A program made the translations under genes and the position numbers. From Adiantum capillus-veneris (lineage: Eukaryota; Streptophyta; Polypodiopsida; Polypodiales; Pteridaceae): 60,000 nt of DNA. The stretch is from positions 176,176,740 through 176,236,739 of the forward strand of contig CM043944.1 in the NCBI GenBank assembly GCA_014529385.2, in the 5' to 3' direction. The notes below the pieces were generated by a model, which was not told the DNA's origin, did no database searches, and worked only from the letters and a program-made list of their open reading frames with translations. This document shows positions 10,601 to 20,937 of this stretch, one piece after another (positions within the stretch are counted from its first letter, which is position 1; each line of letters starts with the position of its first letter).

Positions 10601-11989
10601 TTTGCCGTTGTGAAACTCCTCTATGAAGCAGCCATAACGATTAAAACGGACTTGCAACCCTTGATCTGTCATCTGTCCAACTGATGCTAAATTCTTTGTG
10701 ATTGAAGGCACATATAGAACATCTCCCAATGTGTTGTATGTCCCGTCTTTTTCTAGCAATGGAACTGAACCAACATGTGTAATCCGATGCATAGTATCAT
10801 CACCTGTAGCGACAAACTCATCCTCTTCTAACTTCTCTTTTCTGTCAAACCATTCACCATGATATGTCATATGATTTGTGGCACCACTATCTAAATACCA
10901 ATCATCTGTATGATGTGGCTCCACCATGCTTCCAACAACATGCTCCATAGGAAATAAATGTCCACTCGACCTATTGTCATATATATTTTGATCGTGAGGA
11001 TTGTATCCAGCAAAGTTTCCTCCATGTCTGCCATAACCTCGGCCTCTTCCACCACGATCACGATTTTGATTTAGCCTTGTGTAACATTCTCTTTCAAAGT
11101 GACCATAAATGCCACATCTGTTACAATATCCATCTCTTTGAGGATGTACAAATCGTCCACCTCCACGTCCACGAGTTCGGGCTCTCCCCCTGCCTCTTTG
11201 GCTATAATCATTGTAACTTTGACTTTGTTGGTTTTGCCATTGACCTCTTCCAACATTGTTTCCACGACCATAGTTTCCTCTTCCACCTCTATTGTTTCCA
11301 CGACCTCTAGAGTAAAAAACCTGATCTCTGGAATTGTTATTTGATGTAGAAGGACCTGACTTTCCTAACTTCACCTCTTCTTGCAAACAAAGGTTTACTA
11401 ACTCTTCAAAATCAGGCATGTGTCCTCGAACAGATATAGATGTATCCAATGACTTGTATTCCGGTCCCAAACCATTCAATGTCACTGAAACTAAGTCATC
11501 ATCTGGAACTTCAACATTAATGCTCGCAAGATCTTCCTGTATTTGCTTTATCTCTGTCACATAATCTGATATGGATCTATTTCCTCGCCATACACAATGT
11601 AACCTTTGCTTCAAGTGAACTTTTCGTGGTTCTGTATTGGAGCTGTTCATTCTTGCTAGTATCTCCCATGCTTCCTTTGGAGATTGAGCCTTCTTCACAT
11701 GTGGTATAAAGAAGTCACTAATGCATAGTGAAATCCAATGCATCACTTTCCTTGAATTCTCGATCCACTTCTTGTAAGCTTCTACTCCTGCTTGCCATGT
11801 TTTATGTGCTTCAACATTCTCTCTATTTGGTTCCAAACCAACCTCTGGACACTCTTGTTCACCTGTAACATAATCCCATAAACCTTTGCCCATGATAAAG
11901 TTCTCCATCCTGTAAGACCATATGCTGTAGTTCTCTCTGGTCAGCTTCTCTCCAACAATCTGTGTGACTTGAGTTGAACTTTCTGCCAT
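7622..11989 (-). CDS. C Gag-Pol polyprotein (Ty1/copia)
   Basis: 1455 residues from the first ATG (11989, start MAESSTQV); the open frame extends 26 codons further from a non-ATG codon. In order: UBN2-like Gag; a CCHC zinc knuckle (CNRCGIYGHFEREC, about residue 287) after an Arg/Gly-rich stretch; aspartic protease with WYLDSGATNHMT (about 365); GAG-pre-integrase H..C..C; integrase core with HSDIWGP, RTDGGGEY and QQNGVAERKN giving D, D and E; copia RT with YVDDLILTG (about 1133); RNase H with TDADWAGD and SSTEAEYRG. The order protease, integrase, RT, RNase H defines Ty1/copia. All catalytic motifs are present. The last codons double as the polypurine tract and the TAA lies in the LTR. Confidence 0.97.
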   Translation of the reverse strand: MAESSTQVTQIVGEKLTRENYSIWSYRMENFIMGKGLWDYVTGEQECPEVGLEPNRENVEAHKTWQAGVEAYKKWIENSRKVMHWISLCISDFFIPHVKKAQSPKEAWEILARMNSSNTEPRKVHLKQRLHCVWRGNRSISDYVTEIKQIQEDLASINVEVPDDDLVSVTLNGLGPEYKSLDTSISVRGHMPDFEELVNLCLQEEVKLGKSGPSTSNNNSRDQVFYSRGRGNNRGGRGNYGRGNNVGRGQWQNQQSQSYNDYSQRGRGRARTRGRGGGRFVHPQRDGYCNRCGIYGHFERECYTRLNQNRDRGGRGRGYGRHGGNFAGYNPHDQNIYDNRSSGHLFPMEHVVGSMVEPHHTDDWYLDSGATNHMTYHGEWFDRKEKLEEDEFVATGDDTMHRITHVGSVPLLEKDGTYNTLGDVLYVPSITKNLASVGQMTDQGLQVRFNRYGCFIEEFHNGKPGKILARGRKKGRLFSLEAGDPCLHSGMYANKSATQDDWANLWHKRIGHVNFRRLKHMQSNQIVRGLPKFGRLNFDHVCEACQFGKQSRLPFPKRGRISQSPLEIVHSDIWGPCDHATPNGCRYFITFTDDYSRMTWVYFLKAKSEAFEVFLEFKVMVEKENGCQIKCLRTDGGGEYMSHSFDDYLREQGIRRQITCRYTPQQNGVAERKNRVIAEIARAMMNEMNMPLTYWAEAVHTAVHIMNRTPTAAIHEISPYERLYGIKPTVSYMKVFGCVCYVHVPNEARKKMEPKAVKCIFLGYPVEKKGYKCYDPTTRQVYVSRDVRFCEHEPWYKPKPVMIEDEYEEQENVRHVVDKPGPSTRTISGPHMAEESTGSVNPWSGRLRDKKQDEKGKKKVVEESSGDESLDEEHDLPHLRTPGSKHIEKYVPPYARVEEKSAPQLRRSERVRYPVDRLTYNGYMRTHYAYMVSRVQHKEPTCFQEAIGKSEWESAMDDEMDALVKNDTWDLVRLPSGKKAIGSKWVYKVKCKSDGSVERYKARLVAKGYAQTKGLDYDETFSPVAKMTTVRLVIAMASMFGWKLLQMDVDNAFLNGDLEEEVYMIQPEGYQHPEFPYYVCKLKKALYGLKQASRAWCEKITRFLKKIGFKQSTADHSLFLKHVDGEIVVIVIYVDDLILTGNHAEQILHVKKSLLREFNMKDLGELRYFLGIEIVNTLSGIWMIQRQYALDMLEKYGMTACKPVDTPLDQNVKLFDDGHYIEDVTMYRKMVGSLIYLTITRPDLSYAVGVVSQFMQKPCKSHLDAVRRIMRYVKATVSYGMFYEKNGKLCLYGYTDADWAGDFMDRRSTSGYAFSIGNGMISWSSKKQSTVALSSTEAEYRGAALAACEESWLRVLMVEFGFDYLDTVIIYCDNISSIMLAKNPVYHARTKHIEVHYHFIREKVLANEIDLVYVKTNDQVADIFTKALGKEKFCYFREALGIHHMQAHSELEGEC
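7628..7640 (-). promoter_or_regulatory. C polypurine tract
   Basis: The minus strand reads GCTTGAGGGGGAG directly before the 3' LTR. It lies inside the coding frame as the codons for ELEGE. Confidence 0.85.
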
Positions 11990-12878
11990 CTTCACTCTCT
12001 CAATTTCTTTCAAAGGATTTTGACAAAATTTCGGCAGAGTTTCGTTTGTATTTGGACAATATCTCAAGTGACAATCTCAACCAAAGTTCTCATAAACACT
12101 GACATAAAATCTCTCACTGCCAAGGGAAAATCCACTGACTCACTTTGCCACAGACTGACTCAGTACTATGCATAAATACTCTAAAACAATGTCCACATGG
12201 ACCTGTATGCAAATGCAATCCATACGCTGTCCTGTACCACATATCCATACATCCACCTTCTTCCCATAGTCATAAACGACGTATGAGGTCTTTCGCGGGG
12301 CCAATCGGGGGTTCGCTCCAGTACCTAATCCACCTTGCCAAGGTACCAAAGCTCCCAAGGCAAGGCTTCAAAAAACCTCACTCGACCCTCACAAAGGCTG
12401 CAGTTTTCCAAAATACATTGACCGCATATCCATACATAACCACAAAGTACTCAATCTGACAATATAACCGCCTCAACTTCTTCCCACAACCTTTCTTACA
12501 TAGGCGGCTGTCCATAACGGACCCACAACAACCAAACATAATCTTCGATAACACAATGTCATGATGCAAAAGCTCTATGTCGCTCTCCAAAACCTGTGTA
12601 AATGCTGAATTCTTCACCTGTAACCTGTAAATCTACTGCCGAGTGCAAAACTCGACATCTCCTATGCTTGTGTGAACTGGCTGTTTGCTGCAGAAAATTG
12701 CAGTTTTTGGCAAATCTGAGTATGCCAATGCGTCCGGAACGCCCAAAAACATAAAGATAGACTCCTGGATCACTGTATTCCGAGTTCGGGTGAGGGAGTT
12801 ATGACCAAAAAACCTCTCTTTTTTGCTGTTTTCCGGAGCTGCGGAAACCTGTGTATTGACTGTAGCTCCTCAAACTGA
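11990..12878 (-). other. C leader between primer site and start codon
   Basis: About 0.9 kb without a credible frame on the minus strand. It is the untranslated leader of C's genomic RNA and presumably holds packaging signals. I recognise no specific motif. Confidence 0.7.
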
Positions 12879-12890
12879 GCTCTGATACCA
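12879..12890 (-). promoter_or_regulatory. C primer binding site (initiator tRNA-Met)
   Basis: The minus strand reads TGGTATCAGAGC three bases inside the 5' LTR. This is the standard plant copia primer site complementary to initiator tRNA-Met. Confidence 0.93.
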
Positions 12891-12893
12891 CTT

Positions 12894-13123
12894 TGTAGAG
12901 TGCGCAGGTGATGGAGAGGGTAGGAAAGAAGACTACGCACACACACCAACACAAATCGAGACACACACACACAATCGTTACCCTGTAGCAGCCATTCAAC
13001 GAGCTGCTCTTCTCTTCTTCTTCTTTTGAACTATTATCCAAAGTATATTTACAACATAGTATAGTCAGTGTCCAGCCGCCCATAGCACAATAGGCATATT
13101 CTTTAACATCATATTCTTTAACA
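12894..13123 (-). repeat. C 5' LTR (right copy)
   Basis: 230 bp, pairing with 7398-7627 and followed by the second copy of the duplication AAAAC at 13124-13128 (first copy 7393-7397). Confidence 0.97.
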
Positions 13124-13128
13124 AAAAC

Positions 13129-14720
13129 CATTGCCAAAAACACTGAAATGGTGTGCTATTGAACAAAAATGGACAAATCATCCAACAGAGGAGTGCTATT
13201 ACAACAAAGGGTATGTAAGGGAGCGCCAGTATGCACCTCCTGCTCAATTAGCACCACCTCAGATACATCCAGTACCTCGATACCCAACGGGAAATGTACC
13301 TGGACCTATGGGGATAGAAAGACCGCAACCGGTATTGGGACAACAACCACCTTTACCAGGAGCAAGACCAGTGGGCATTAGATATGCACCAACCTTAGAG
13401 AATCAGGAAGAACAAGCCTTAGTGCCTGTTCAAGCCTATTACGAAGAATCGGGTGCACACATGTCTCCGACAGTTTATTACCCACCAGAAGAACCAAAAC
13501 AACCAGAACCATGGGGCATGATGGGGAATGTTGGAATACCCACAGTTACCAGTGCTTCTGATGAAGAGAGATACAATATGGACGCAAGAACCTTGATGTT
13601 CATAGCTCATGGAGGGTTAACAGGACAAAGACCATCGTACCCACAAAGGACGAATCAAGCGGGACCAAGACCAGCACTAGGACCCTGTTACAAGTGTGGA
13701 GGTGACCATCTGATGAATGTTTACCCACATACGGAAATCATTCGAATTAACGCTTATTGCACTGAGTGTGGGGTTACTCACTTCATTGAGGATTGTTCAA
13801 AGAATCCAAACAAAGTGCAAAAGACGACATTGAATATGCTAGAAACTATTCCTACCAGCAGTGGGTCTGAAAATGAAACTCTGATACCAACGCAAGTTGT
13901 TACTAGAGCTCAAGCTAAGAAAACCACTAGAGAACCTGAGAATGGAAAGTTAGCGACTGAAGTGGTTAGTCAAGGACCGCGGAGTCAGAAAAACACATGG
14001 AAAGCTAGAAAAGCACGCATGAAGTTGAGAAAAGAACGTGAAGACGCTATTCTAGCTGAGGAACTAAAGCAAACTAAAGCTAGATTAGAAAAACTTGAGA
14101 GTCAAAACGGGAAACGAGAGATGAGCCCGGAAAGAATGAAACAAAAGAGTATCAAAGAAACAACGAGCTTAAGCTCAGGAGGATCAGTGCTAGTCGACAA
14201 AGTACACGAACCATTGGACGCACTGATGAGAGCTTACGAAGCTAGGTTAAAGAACAACCAAACACAAGAACAGAGGTGGATGACATACCCAAACGCAGAA
14301 TTGGAAAAGCAGAGACTTGAAATGTGCCAGAGAATGATCGAGACTGCACAAGCCTTATTAGAACCACCAAAAGAAACAATGAATTGTGGAAAGGAAAACC
14401 CAATTCAGCAAGAGACTATCGTTTCACGGGTAGCTGAAAAGACTCCCAGTGCACAAAAGCCTGAAAATACACAAAAGGATGACCGTATAGTATTGAACAC
14501 AACCGATCGCGAGATAGAGAGTTTTCATCCAGTCATACAGAGGATTTACGGAAAAGATGAGGATTACAATGAATTTTGGAAACAAGTGAGAGAGGCAAAC
14601 TTTGCAAACGAGCTAAGTTGCCAAGCTAATCAGACAAATTGGGAAAAGGACATCAGGAATCCTCCCATAGTGGAATTTGAGGCAGGATCTCAAGTGGACT
14701 TGGATCTGCAATCTTACTAG
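13129..14720 (+). pseudogene. A2 gag, 3' part, ending at TAG
   Basis: This continues A2 gag after C. It has a proline/glutamine-rich segment and two zinc knuckles at 13686-13796. The first has lost its last cysteine (CYKCGGDHLMNVY where A1 has C). The second, CTECGVTHFIEDC, is intact. A Lys/Glu-rich, probably helical region follows. The frame stops at TAG (14718-14720) in QSY-stop-GDGG, where A1 has TGG and reads straight into protease. The TAG therefore splits a Gag-Pro fusion, by mutation or possibly as a readthrough site. Confidence 0.9.
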
Positions 14721-16350
14721 GGAGATGGGGGCTCTGTTAGAACAATGGAGAGCAAACCTCATTCACTGAAAACCTTACCTTCATACTTAGGAGAGTATGA
14801 AGCAAAATCCGAGATTAGAGCACTTCCCTCACAAAAAATCTCATCAGAAAAAGTCATGGACTCGCAAGGATTGATAGAGATTTTGTCAACACCAGTGACA
14901 TGCACTATCACTCTAGCTGAGCTTTTGAGGCTAAGACCATATATGTGGACCACTGTAGGAAAATGCTTGGAGAAATTCGGGATAAAAGATCCAACATCGA
15001 GATTGCAAGAGAGCATTGAGGAGCTGAGCAAGCCACAAAAGAACGCTAAGCCTGTACCCTTAAACAAGGTCGGAGAGTATTGCGAAGGTGAAGAGGGGAA
15101 TACAACCTTACCAGTTGAATTCCAAGGAGTGAAGACGATGGCAATACTAGACAGCGGAGCTGGGGTAGCCATTGCTACAAAAGAAATCTGGAAAAAATGG
15201 GGGAAACCAGCAATAAGAAAGACTAGGTTGAAACTCCAATTAGCAGATGGACACATGGAGAAACCTATGGGGTTATTAGAGAAAGTTGTAGTGACTTCTT
15301 GCGGCATTGAATACGAACATACTTTTGCTATTGTCGATTTTGCCAAGGAGAATAACTATGATATCATATTGGGAAGACCATTCATGAGACAGTTGAAAAT
15401 GGTCCAAGATTGGGGCTACGATCACATATACTTGAGAAATATGGAAACCACTACACGTGTGAACCTGAAAGACCATAGCTACAAAGATGTAAACCGAACA
15501 CCGGTAGAGGAATTTGATTCGGCTACTTTCGCGGGATCCGAATTTCCAGCTTGGTTAGGTAAACCCGAGTTATGGATGTGTGGAGCTTCGAAATGTGGAA
15601 GTTTGAAACGAGAAGAATGTGTTTTAGAAAGGGCTATCGAAGACGAAACTTATATAGGAGAACCCTTTTCAGAGGACACGTTTGAACCATTAGAATGGAC
15701 ACACATTCTAGCAACCCTAGATGTTTGTGCAATTCCGGAGGGTCCCACAACGAAATTTTGCGACAAGGATGGGTACGACGTGGTTCCGTATTTCATGTTG
15801 AGAACTGTACTCAAAAAAGAAACTGAAAAGAACGATACACTGGAAAATGAAGATGAAGAAGAGGTGTTTCACGACATTCCCAATCATCCGGAGTGGGGAA
15901 ATGAAGCAGACAACGAGTCAACGGACAATTCAAGCGGAAACGAAGAAACTATAACGGATGTCCGATTTTATGATTTTCCGAACCAAACTAAACAACGCCA
16001 GAAATGCTATAGAGCAAAGAGAAAAACAAAGGGGGTTAGAACCAATCCGATGCCTAAAATAAGAGGAAAAAATCAATTCCTAATGCTAGTAAAGGCGGAA
16101 GATTGTGTTAAGGACAAGATTTCTGGAAGAATGAGAGGCAATGATCAAAAGAGCTTACGAAAAGACAAAAGAGGCTCAAGAAATCAAGTTCAAAGGAATG
16201 GAACGAAAACAGAAACAGAAAAATCAGAAAAGAACAAGCGCAACAGAGGACACACGGAGTCCAAGTTAGAACGTAGAAACAAGTACAGAGAGCTCAAGAA
16301 AACTCTGAAAGAAGTTTGGACGACAGAATTTGAGAGTGGAGAGGACGAAA
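14721..16350 (+). pseudogene. A2 protease region (retropepsin 1)
   Basis: The frame is the same as gag beyond the TAG; the first in-frame ATG is at 14745. A retropepsin fold spans about 15105-15480, with active-site AILDSGAG (Asp at 15150-15152) and the second conserved element IILGRPFM (about 15366). Retropepsins cleave the polyprotein during particle maturation. An acidic then strongly basic linker leads to RT. One A is missing near 16348 relative to A1 38464, which throws this frame off to a stop at 16406. The correct frame continues in the open frame beginning at 16370. Confidence 0.9.
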
Positions 16351-18766
16351 CGCAAAAATCAAGGAAAACATGGATGTTCCCTCTCACAATACGAAATTCA
16401 CAATAGAGGATAGGAAGGTGGTATTAACCCAACCTATTCGAGAGAGAAGGGAGAACGAATCTTATGACGGACCGGAGGATGCAAAAAAAGTTGATTTAGC
16501 AGCTCCAGGTGAGACACCTAGACTAGTGTACATAGCCACAGATTTGTCTCCAGGCGAGGAAGAGAGACTTTTGAGTCTTCTCAGAGAGTATAGGGATGTG
16601 TTTGCATGGTCTTATAAGGACTTAAAGGGAGTTGACCCATCGATATGCCAACACTCAATCCCACTGAAACAAGACGCAAAGCCTAGCAGACAGAGACCAT
16701 ACACATATAATGATACGTTTGCTAAGCGAATCAAGGAAGAAATAGATAAGCTAATGGAAGCTGAATTCATATACGAGATTGAACACACCGATTGGGTATC
16801 TCTGATTGTGGTAGTACCTAAGAAGAACGAAAAACTCCGAGTGTGTGTCAACCTAAAGAAAGTGAATGCTGCAACAATCAGGGAAAATTATCCCCTGCCG
16901 ATAACTGATCATGTTCTAGAGCGTGTATCAGGGAAAACAGCATACTCCTTTCTTGATGGTTTTTCAGGATATAACCAGCTAGCCATAGCATTGGAAGATC
17001 AACATAAAACAGCTTTTGCAACGGAGTGGGGAATTTATGCTTATCGGGTTATGCCTTTTGGTCTAACCAATGCTCCCGCAACCTTCCAGAGGCTGATGAC
17101 GCATGCTTTCAAAGAATACTTAAGCTTAAGGCTGTTTCTCGAAATATACATGGATGACTTATGTGTACATTCTCTACTGAGAGATGAGCATCTAGAACAC
17201 CTAAGAAAAGTATTTGAGAAATGTAGGACATATCGCATTTGTCTCAATCCTGAGAAATGTGTGTTTATGGTCCGACAGGGCAGAATTCTGGGACATATTG
17301 TCTCACAAAACGGAATATCCACGGATTTAGAGAAGATAAAAGTTATAGTGGATATGCCTAGACCAACCAATGCGAAACAACTACAGAGCTTTATGGGACA
17401 TTGTGGATATTATAGACGATTCATTTACATGTACGCTATAATAGGCCAACCACTTTACAGGCTAATAGTGAACTTTGAATGGACAGAGGAGTGTGAGGAA
17501 TCATTCAAGAAATTGAAAGAGGCACTCATTACTGCTCCAGTCTTGAAATCACCAGATTGGGAGAAGATATTCCATGTGCACATAGATGCTTCGGCATATG
17601 CAATAGGATGCATTCTGGCTCAGCCAGAAGAAGGAAACATGGATTTTCCTATCTGTTACGCCAGTCGACAGCTCAACAATGTAGAGAAAAATTACACCAC
17701 AACAGAGCGAGAAGGATTAGGAATGATCTATGCTGTGAAGAAATTTCGGCATTATCTTCTAGCCAACAAGTTTGTGTTTTTTACGGATCACCAAGCCTTG
17801 CTCTACCTAGTGAATAAACCATGCAATACCGGGAGAATAGTGAGATGGTTCATTATCTTACTGGAATTCGACTTCACGGTAGTAGTAAAGAAAGGAAAAA
17901 CACATCTTAGAGCTGATCATCTTTCGCGATTAACGAATGGAGAAGACCCTATACGAGTAGACGACGACATGCCAGACGCGTACTTGTTCAACATAGAAAT
18001 GATACCTAAGTGGTCTCAAAATGTCGTTGACCTATTAACCTATGGAGGAGAGTTCGATAGAAGAGAATACAACCTGAAACATATTGCTATTCAGCAATCC
18101 AAGAATCTTCAATTGGTTGCAGGAAGGTTGTATCAATTGGGAAATGATCATGTTTTACGACTATGCATCAATCCTGAGGAATATAATATATATCTGTGCG
18201 AAGCACATGTTCAGGAATGTGCATTTCATTGTTCAAGAAGGAACACATATAGGAATTTGTTACAATTGGGAGTCTATTGGCCAGGAATGAAAGAAAGCGT
18301 ACATGAATACGTCACAGTATGTATTGTATGTTCATCAAAACCGCCAGCCGAGTATTCAACATTATATCAGATAATGATCGCTCCAGAATGGAGTCAGTAT
18401 ATTGTTGAATATCTCACAAATAGAACTTTCCCAGAAGGAACGTCAAAAGCTCGTCAGAAATCTGTAGAGACAGAAGCTAGAGATTACGCTTTAATAGGAG
18501 ATCAACTCTATAAGAGAGGTAAAGACAACCAGCTTAGGATTTGCGCATCAGAGTCTGAGTATGTGATAATCCTAGAGCAAGCTCATGGAGGAGTAGGTGG
18601 AGGCCATTTCTCAGGTGATAAGACAGCAAAACTTGTCTTAGCCGCAGGAATATGGTGGCCAACATTACATATGGACGCTGAGGAATACGTTAAACGGTGT
18701 GATGACTGTCAGCAAACCAAAGTACCACTTAAAAGAGATGATATGCCTCTTAGACCAATGATGGGG
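16351..18766 (+). pseudogene. A2 reverse transcriptase, RNase H and tandem H2C2 zinc domains
   Basis: Ty3/gypsy RT with motif A FLDGFSGYNQ (about 16951), VMPFGLTNAPATFQ (about 17050) and the catalytic YMDDL (17147-17161). RNase H follows with HIDASAYAIG (about 17578), TEREGLGM and TDHQALLYL. Next come two copies of a unit of about 126 residues, from PKWSQN at 18005 and PEWSQY at 18383. Each ends in an integrase-type H-H-C-C zinc site (18202-18335 and 18581-18711). The order RT, RNase H, integrase is Ty3/gypsy. A missing G at GGGG 18763-18766 (five Gs in A1) shifts the frame just before the integrase core. The shifted frame ends at 18868. Confidence 0.92.
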
Positions 18767-20901
18767 CAAGGGCTTTTGCAAAATGGGGGATTGATTATGT
18801 TGGACCCATTTCGCCTCCTGCATATAAGACTCATGCACAATACATCATTGTGGCTACAGACTATCTAACAAAGTGGGTCGAAGCAAAGGCAACTCAAAAA
18901 GCAGATGCCAGGACCACGGCACAATTTCTGTATGAATACGTCTTTGTACGATATGGATTGCCAATAGAAATTGTGAGTGATCGAGGCACACATTTCATAA
19001 ATGAAGTGATAGAGATCCTTCTAGATGAATTCATGGTAATCCATAGGAAATCAGCCCCGTATCATCCACAAGCAAACGGACAAGCTGAAGCAACAAACAA
19101 AACCATATGTACGGTCCTCACGAAGATTGTATCTGAGTCGAGAACTGACTGGGACCAAAAGTTACATTCAACATTATGGGCATATAGGGTAGCATATAAA
19201 ACATCAATAGGAACGACCCCATATAACATGGTTTTTGGGCTAAATGCTATCTTGCCAATAGAATTCTTGATTTCAACCTTAAGGGTGGCTAAGGATCTAG
19301 AGTGGACAGGGCACGAGCTCTCTGATAGATTAGATGACCTGGAAAAGCTAGATGAGCTTCGCCTAAAAGCAGTAGCTTCCATCTACGCTCAAAAAAGGCG
19401 ACAAAAGGAATTTTTTGATAAGCATGTGCGGACTAAAGAGTTTAAAGTTGGGGACTATGTCCTAGTTTACACTCTGAAACAGCATGCTAAAAAGCTTAAA
19501 AAGCGAGGGATGGGACCTCTGGTGATTAAAGATCTATCACCAAGTGGAGCCGTCAAGCTTGCTACATTGGACGGAGAAGAAATGCCCAATTGGATTAGTG
19601 GATGCAGAGTGAAAAAGTATCTTTTGCCGCTAACCCAAGACATGCTTCTCAAAATACATCAAGAAAAGCTGCGTGTCCAAAAAAAGAAAAAGATTGTAGA
19701 GGAAGCGCAAGCTGAGGCGAAGGAAAGAATGGAGAAAAGAAGGCTACTGCGTCAGAAACAGCGCAATGAAGGAGCAATACGAATAAACGCAGTCAGTATA
19801 ACAGAAATGGGGAATGACAAAGAAGAACCCATCATTGAATGCAAAGTAGGGACCAACCAAATCAAAGCCAGAGCACTATTGGATTCAGGAGCTCAAGCTA
19901 ACCTACTTTCACTCAGTTTGTATAGACAATTGACAAATGACACTAAACTACAAACTGCCAAGCAAGAGTTAAAGAGTTACTCTGAGAATGCAATCAAAAC
20001 TGTCGGATGCACAGTTTTACATATACAGATTAACCAATATGTGTATCCTCATATGTTTTACGTGGTTGAAGACCAAGCTACACAACATCCATTATTGCTA
20101 GGACAACCATGGCAGAAGCAATACAATGCAATGATTGACTGGAGTTCTAAATCAGTGCTTATCAAATACGAAGGTGAAAGTCAATCAATTAAGTTCTCCA
20201 AAGGAGCAGAGCCAACTCCAAAGGAAGAATCCACGGACAAGGGCAAACAACAAACAGAGAAAAAGACGAAGCAATGGCAACCAAAAGTGTCTATACAACC
20301 GGCTTACTCTTCGACGAGGAATTCTCAACATTGGGTAAGGAAGACAAGCAATATTATAACAGCTCAACCTTGGAAAAAAACGGAGTCAAAGATGGTATGG
20401 AGACCAAAAAAGGTGGTGCCAGAAAACACAAACAGAGTCTTCAATACCAGACAACAAAGTGATCCCCGACAATCAAGGAAAGTAAAACAGATCTGGATTC
20501 CAAAGAAGGTCATGACGGCACAAAGCTACAGCAAGCAAATTTGGATCCCAAAGATTTGTAAACAGGAACTCCCTTCAATACAATCAACGGAAACTCCTAG
20601 GTATTTCAAGGCGAGGAAATCAACACACAGAACAAAGCAGGTTTGGGTCGCAAAGAGTTTGTGGCAAGCACAAGCAAAGCGGAAGCAGATTTGGATTGTG
20701 AAAAATGACAACAAGGTAACGAAGAATCCATCTACTGATTCTACTACCGAAGTGCCAAAACCAACCCAAAACCCGACCACCAATCCTTCAATCAAACAAA
20801 GAGCAGCTTTATTGGAAAGACTGTTGTATCATCGCTCTACAATTGCATTGGGAACTTATGACCAAAACAACTACAATGCTTCACCCACAGACACTTCATA
20901 G
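18767..20901 (+). pseudogene. A2 integrase core, second retropepsin-like domain and W-x-P-K tail
   Basis: The integrase DDE core reads VATDYLTKWVEAK (first D about 18857), IVSDRGTHF (second D about 18979) and PQANGQAEATNK (E about 19088). A C-terminal integrase region with KVGDYVLVYT follows. A Lys/Glu-rich helical linker leads to a second aspartic-protease-like domain, about 19770-20200, with ALLDSGAQANLLS (Asp 19882-19884) and LLLGQPW (about 20095). The tail carries five spaced aromatic-basic repeats (VWRPKK, IWIPKK, IWIPKI, VWVAKS, IWIVKN; about 20394-20705) in a Gln/Lys/Ser-rich context. The second protease fold downstream of integrase is highly unusual. The stop TAG at 20899 is just ahead of a polypurine tract. 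This half is open but cut off from its start by the 18766 frameshift. Confidence 0.9.
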
Positions 20902-20922
20902 TCGTCCGGGAGGACTCAAACT

Positions 20923-20937
20923 AGGAGGGGGGGAGGT
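20923..20937 (+). promoter_or_regulatory. A2 internal polypurine tract after pol
   Basis: AGGAGGGGGGGAGG begins about 20 bp after the pol stop. The preceding 20 bases align with those before the terminal tract at 27014 (shared GTC.GGGA.GAC then AAC), so the two look duplicated. It could be a second plus-strand priming site or the relic of an older 3' end. Confidence 0.7.

Larger units (their letters stand above)
7398..13123 (-). mobile_element. C: intact-looking Ty1/copia element in A2 gag
   Basis: 5726 bp with 230-bp LTRs that differ at two positions, flanked by AAAAC on both sides. Minus-strand order: LTR, initiator-tRNA-Met primer site, leader of about 0.9 kb, one Gag-Pol frame, polypurine tract, LTR. 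There is no frameshift or stop in the polyprotein, so C is the only element here that could still be autonomous. Confidence 0.97.

Noticed and set aside
16330-16410. Programmed frameshift between A2 protease and RT
   Set aside because: A1 has one more A and reads through in a single frame, so the A2 shift is a 1-bp deletion.
18755-18775. Programmed frameshift inside A2 integrase
   Set aside because: A1 has five Gs where A2 has four. The A2 shift splits the integrase entry and is best explained as a homopolymer deletion.
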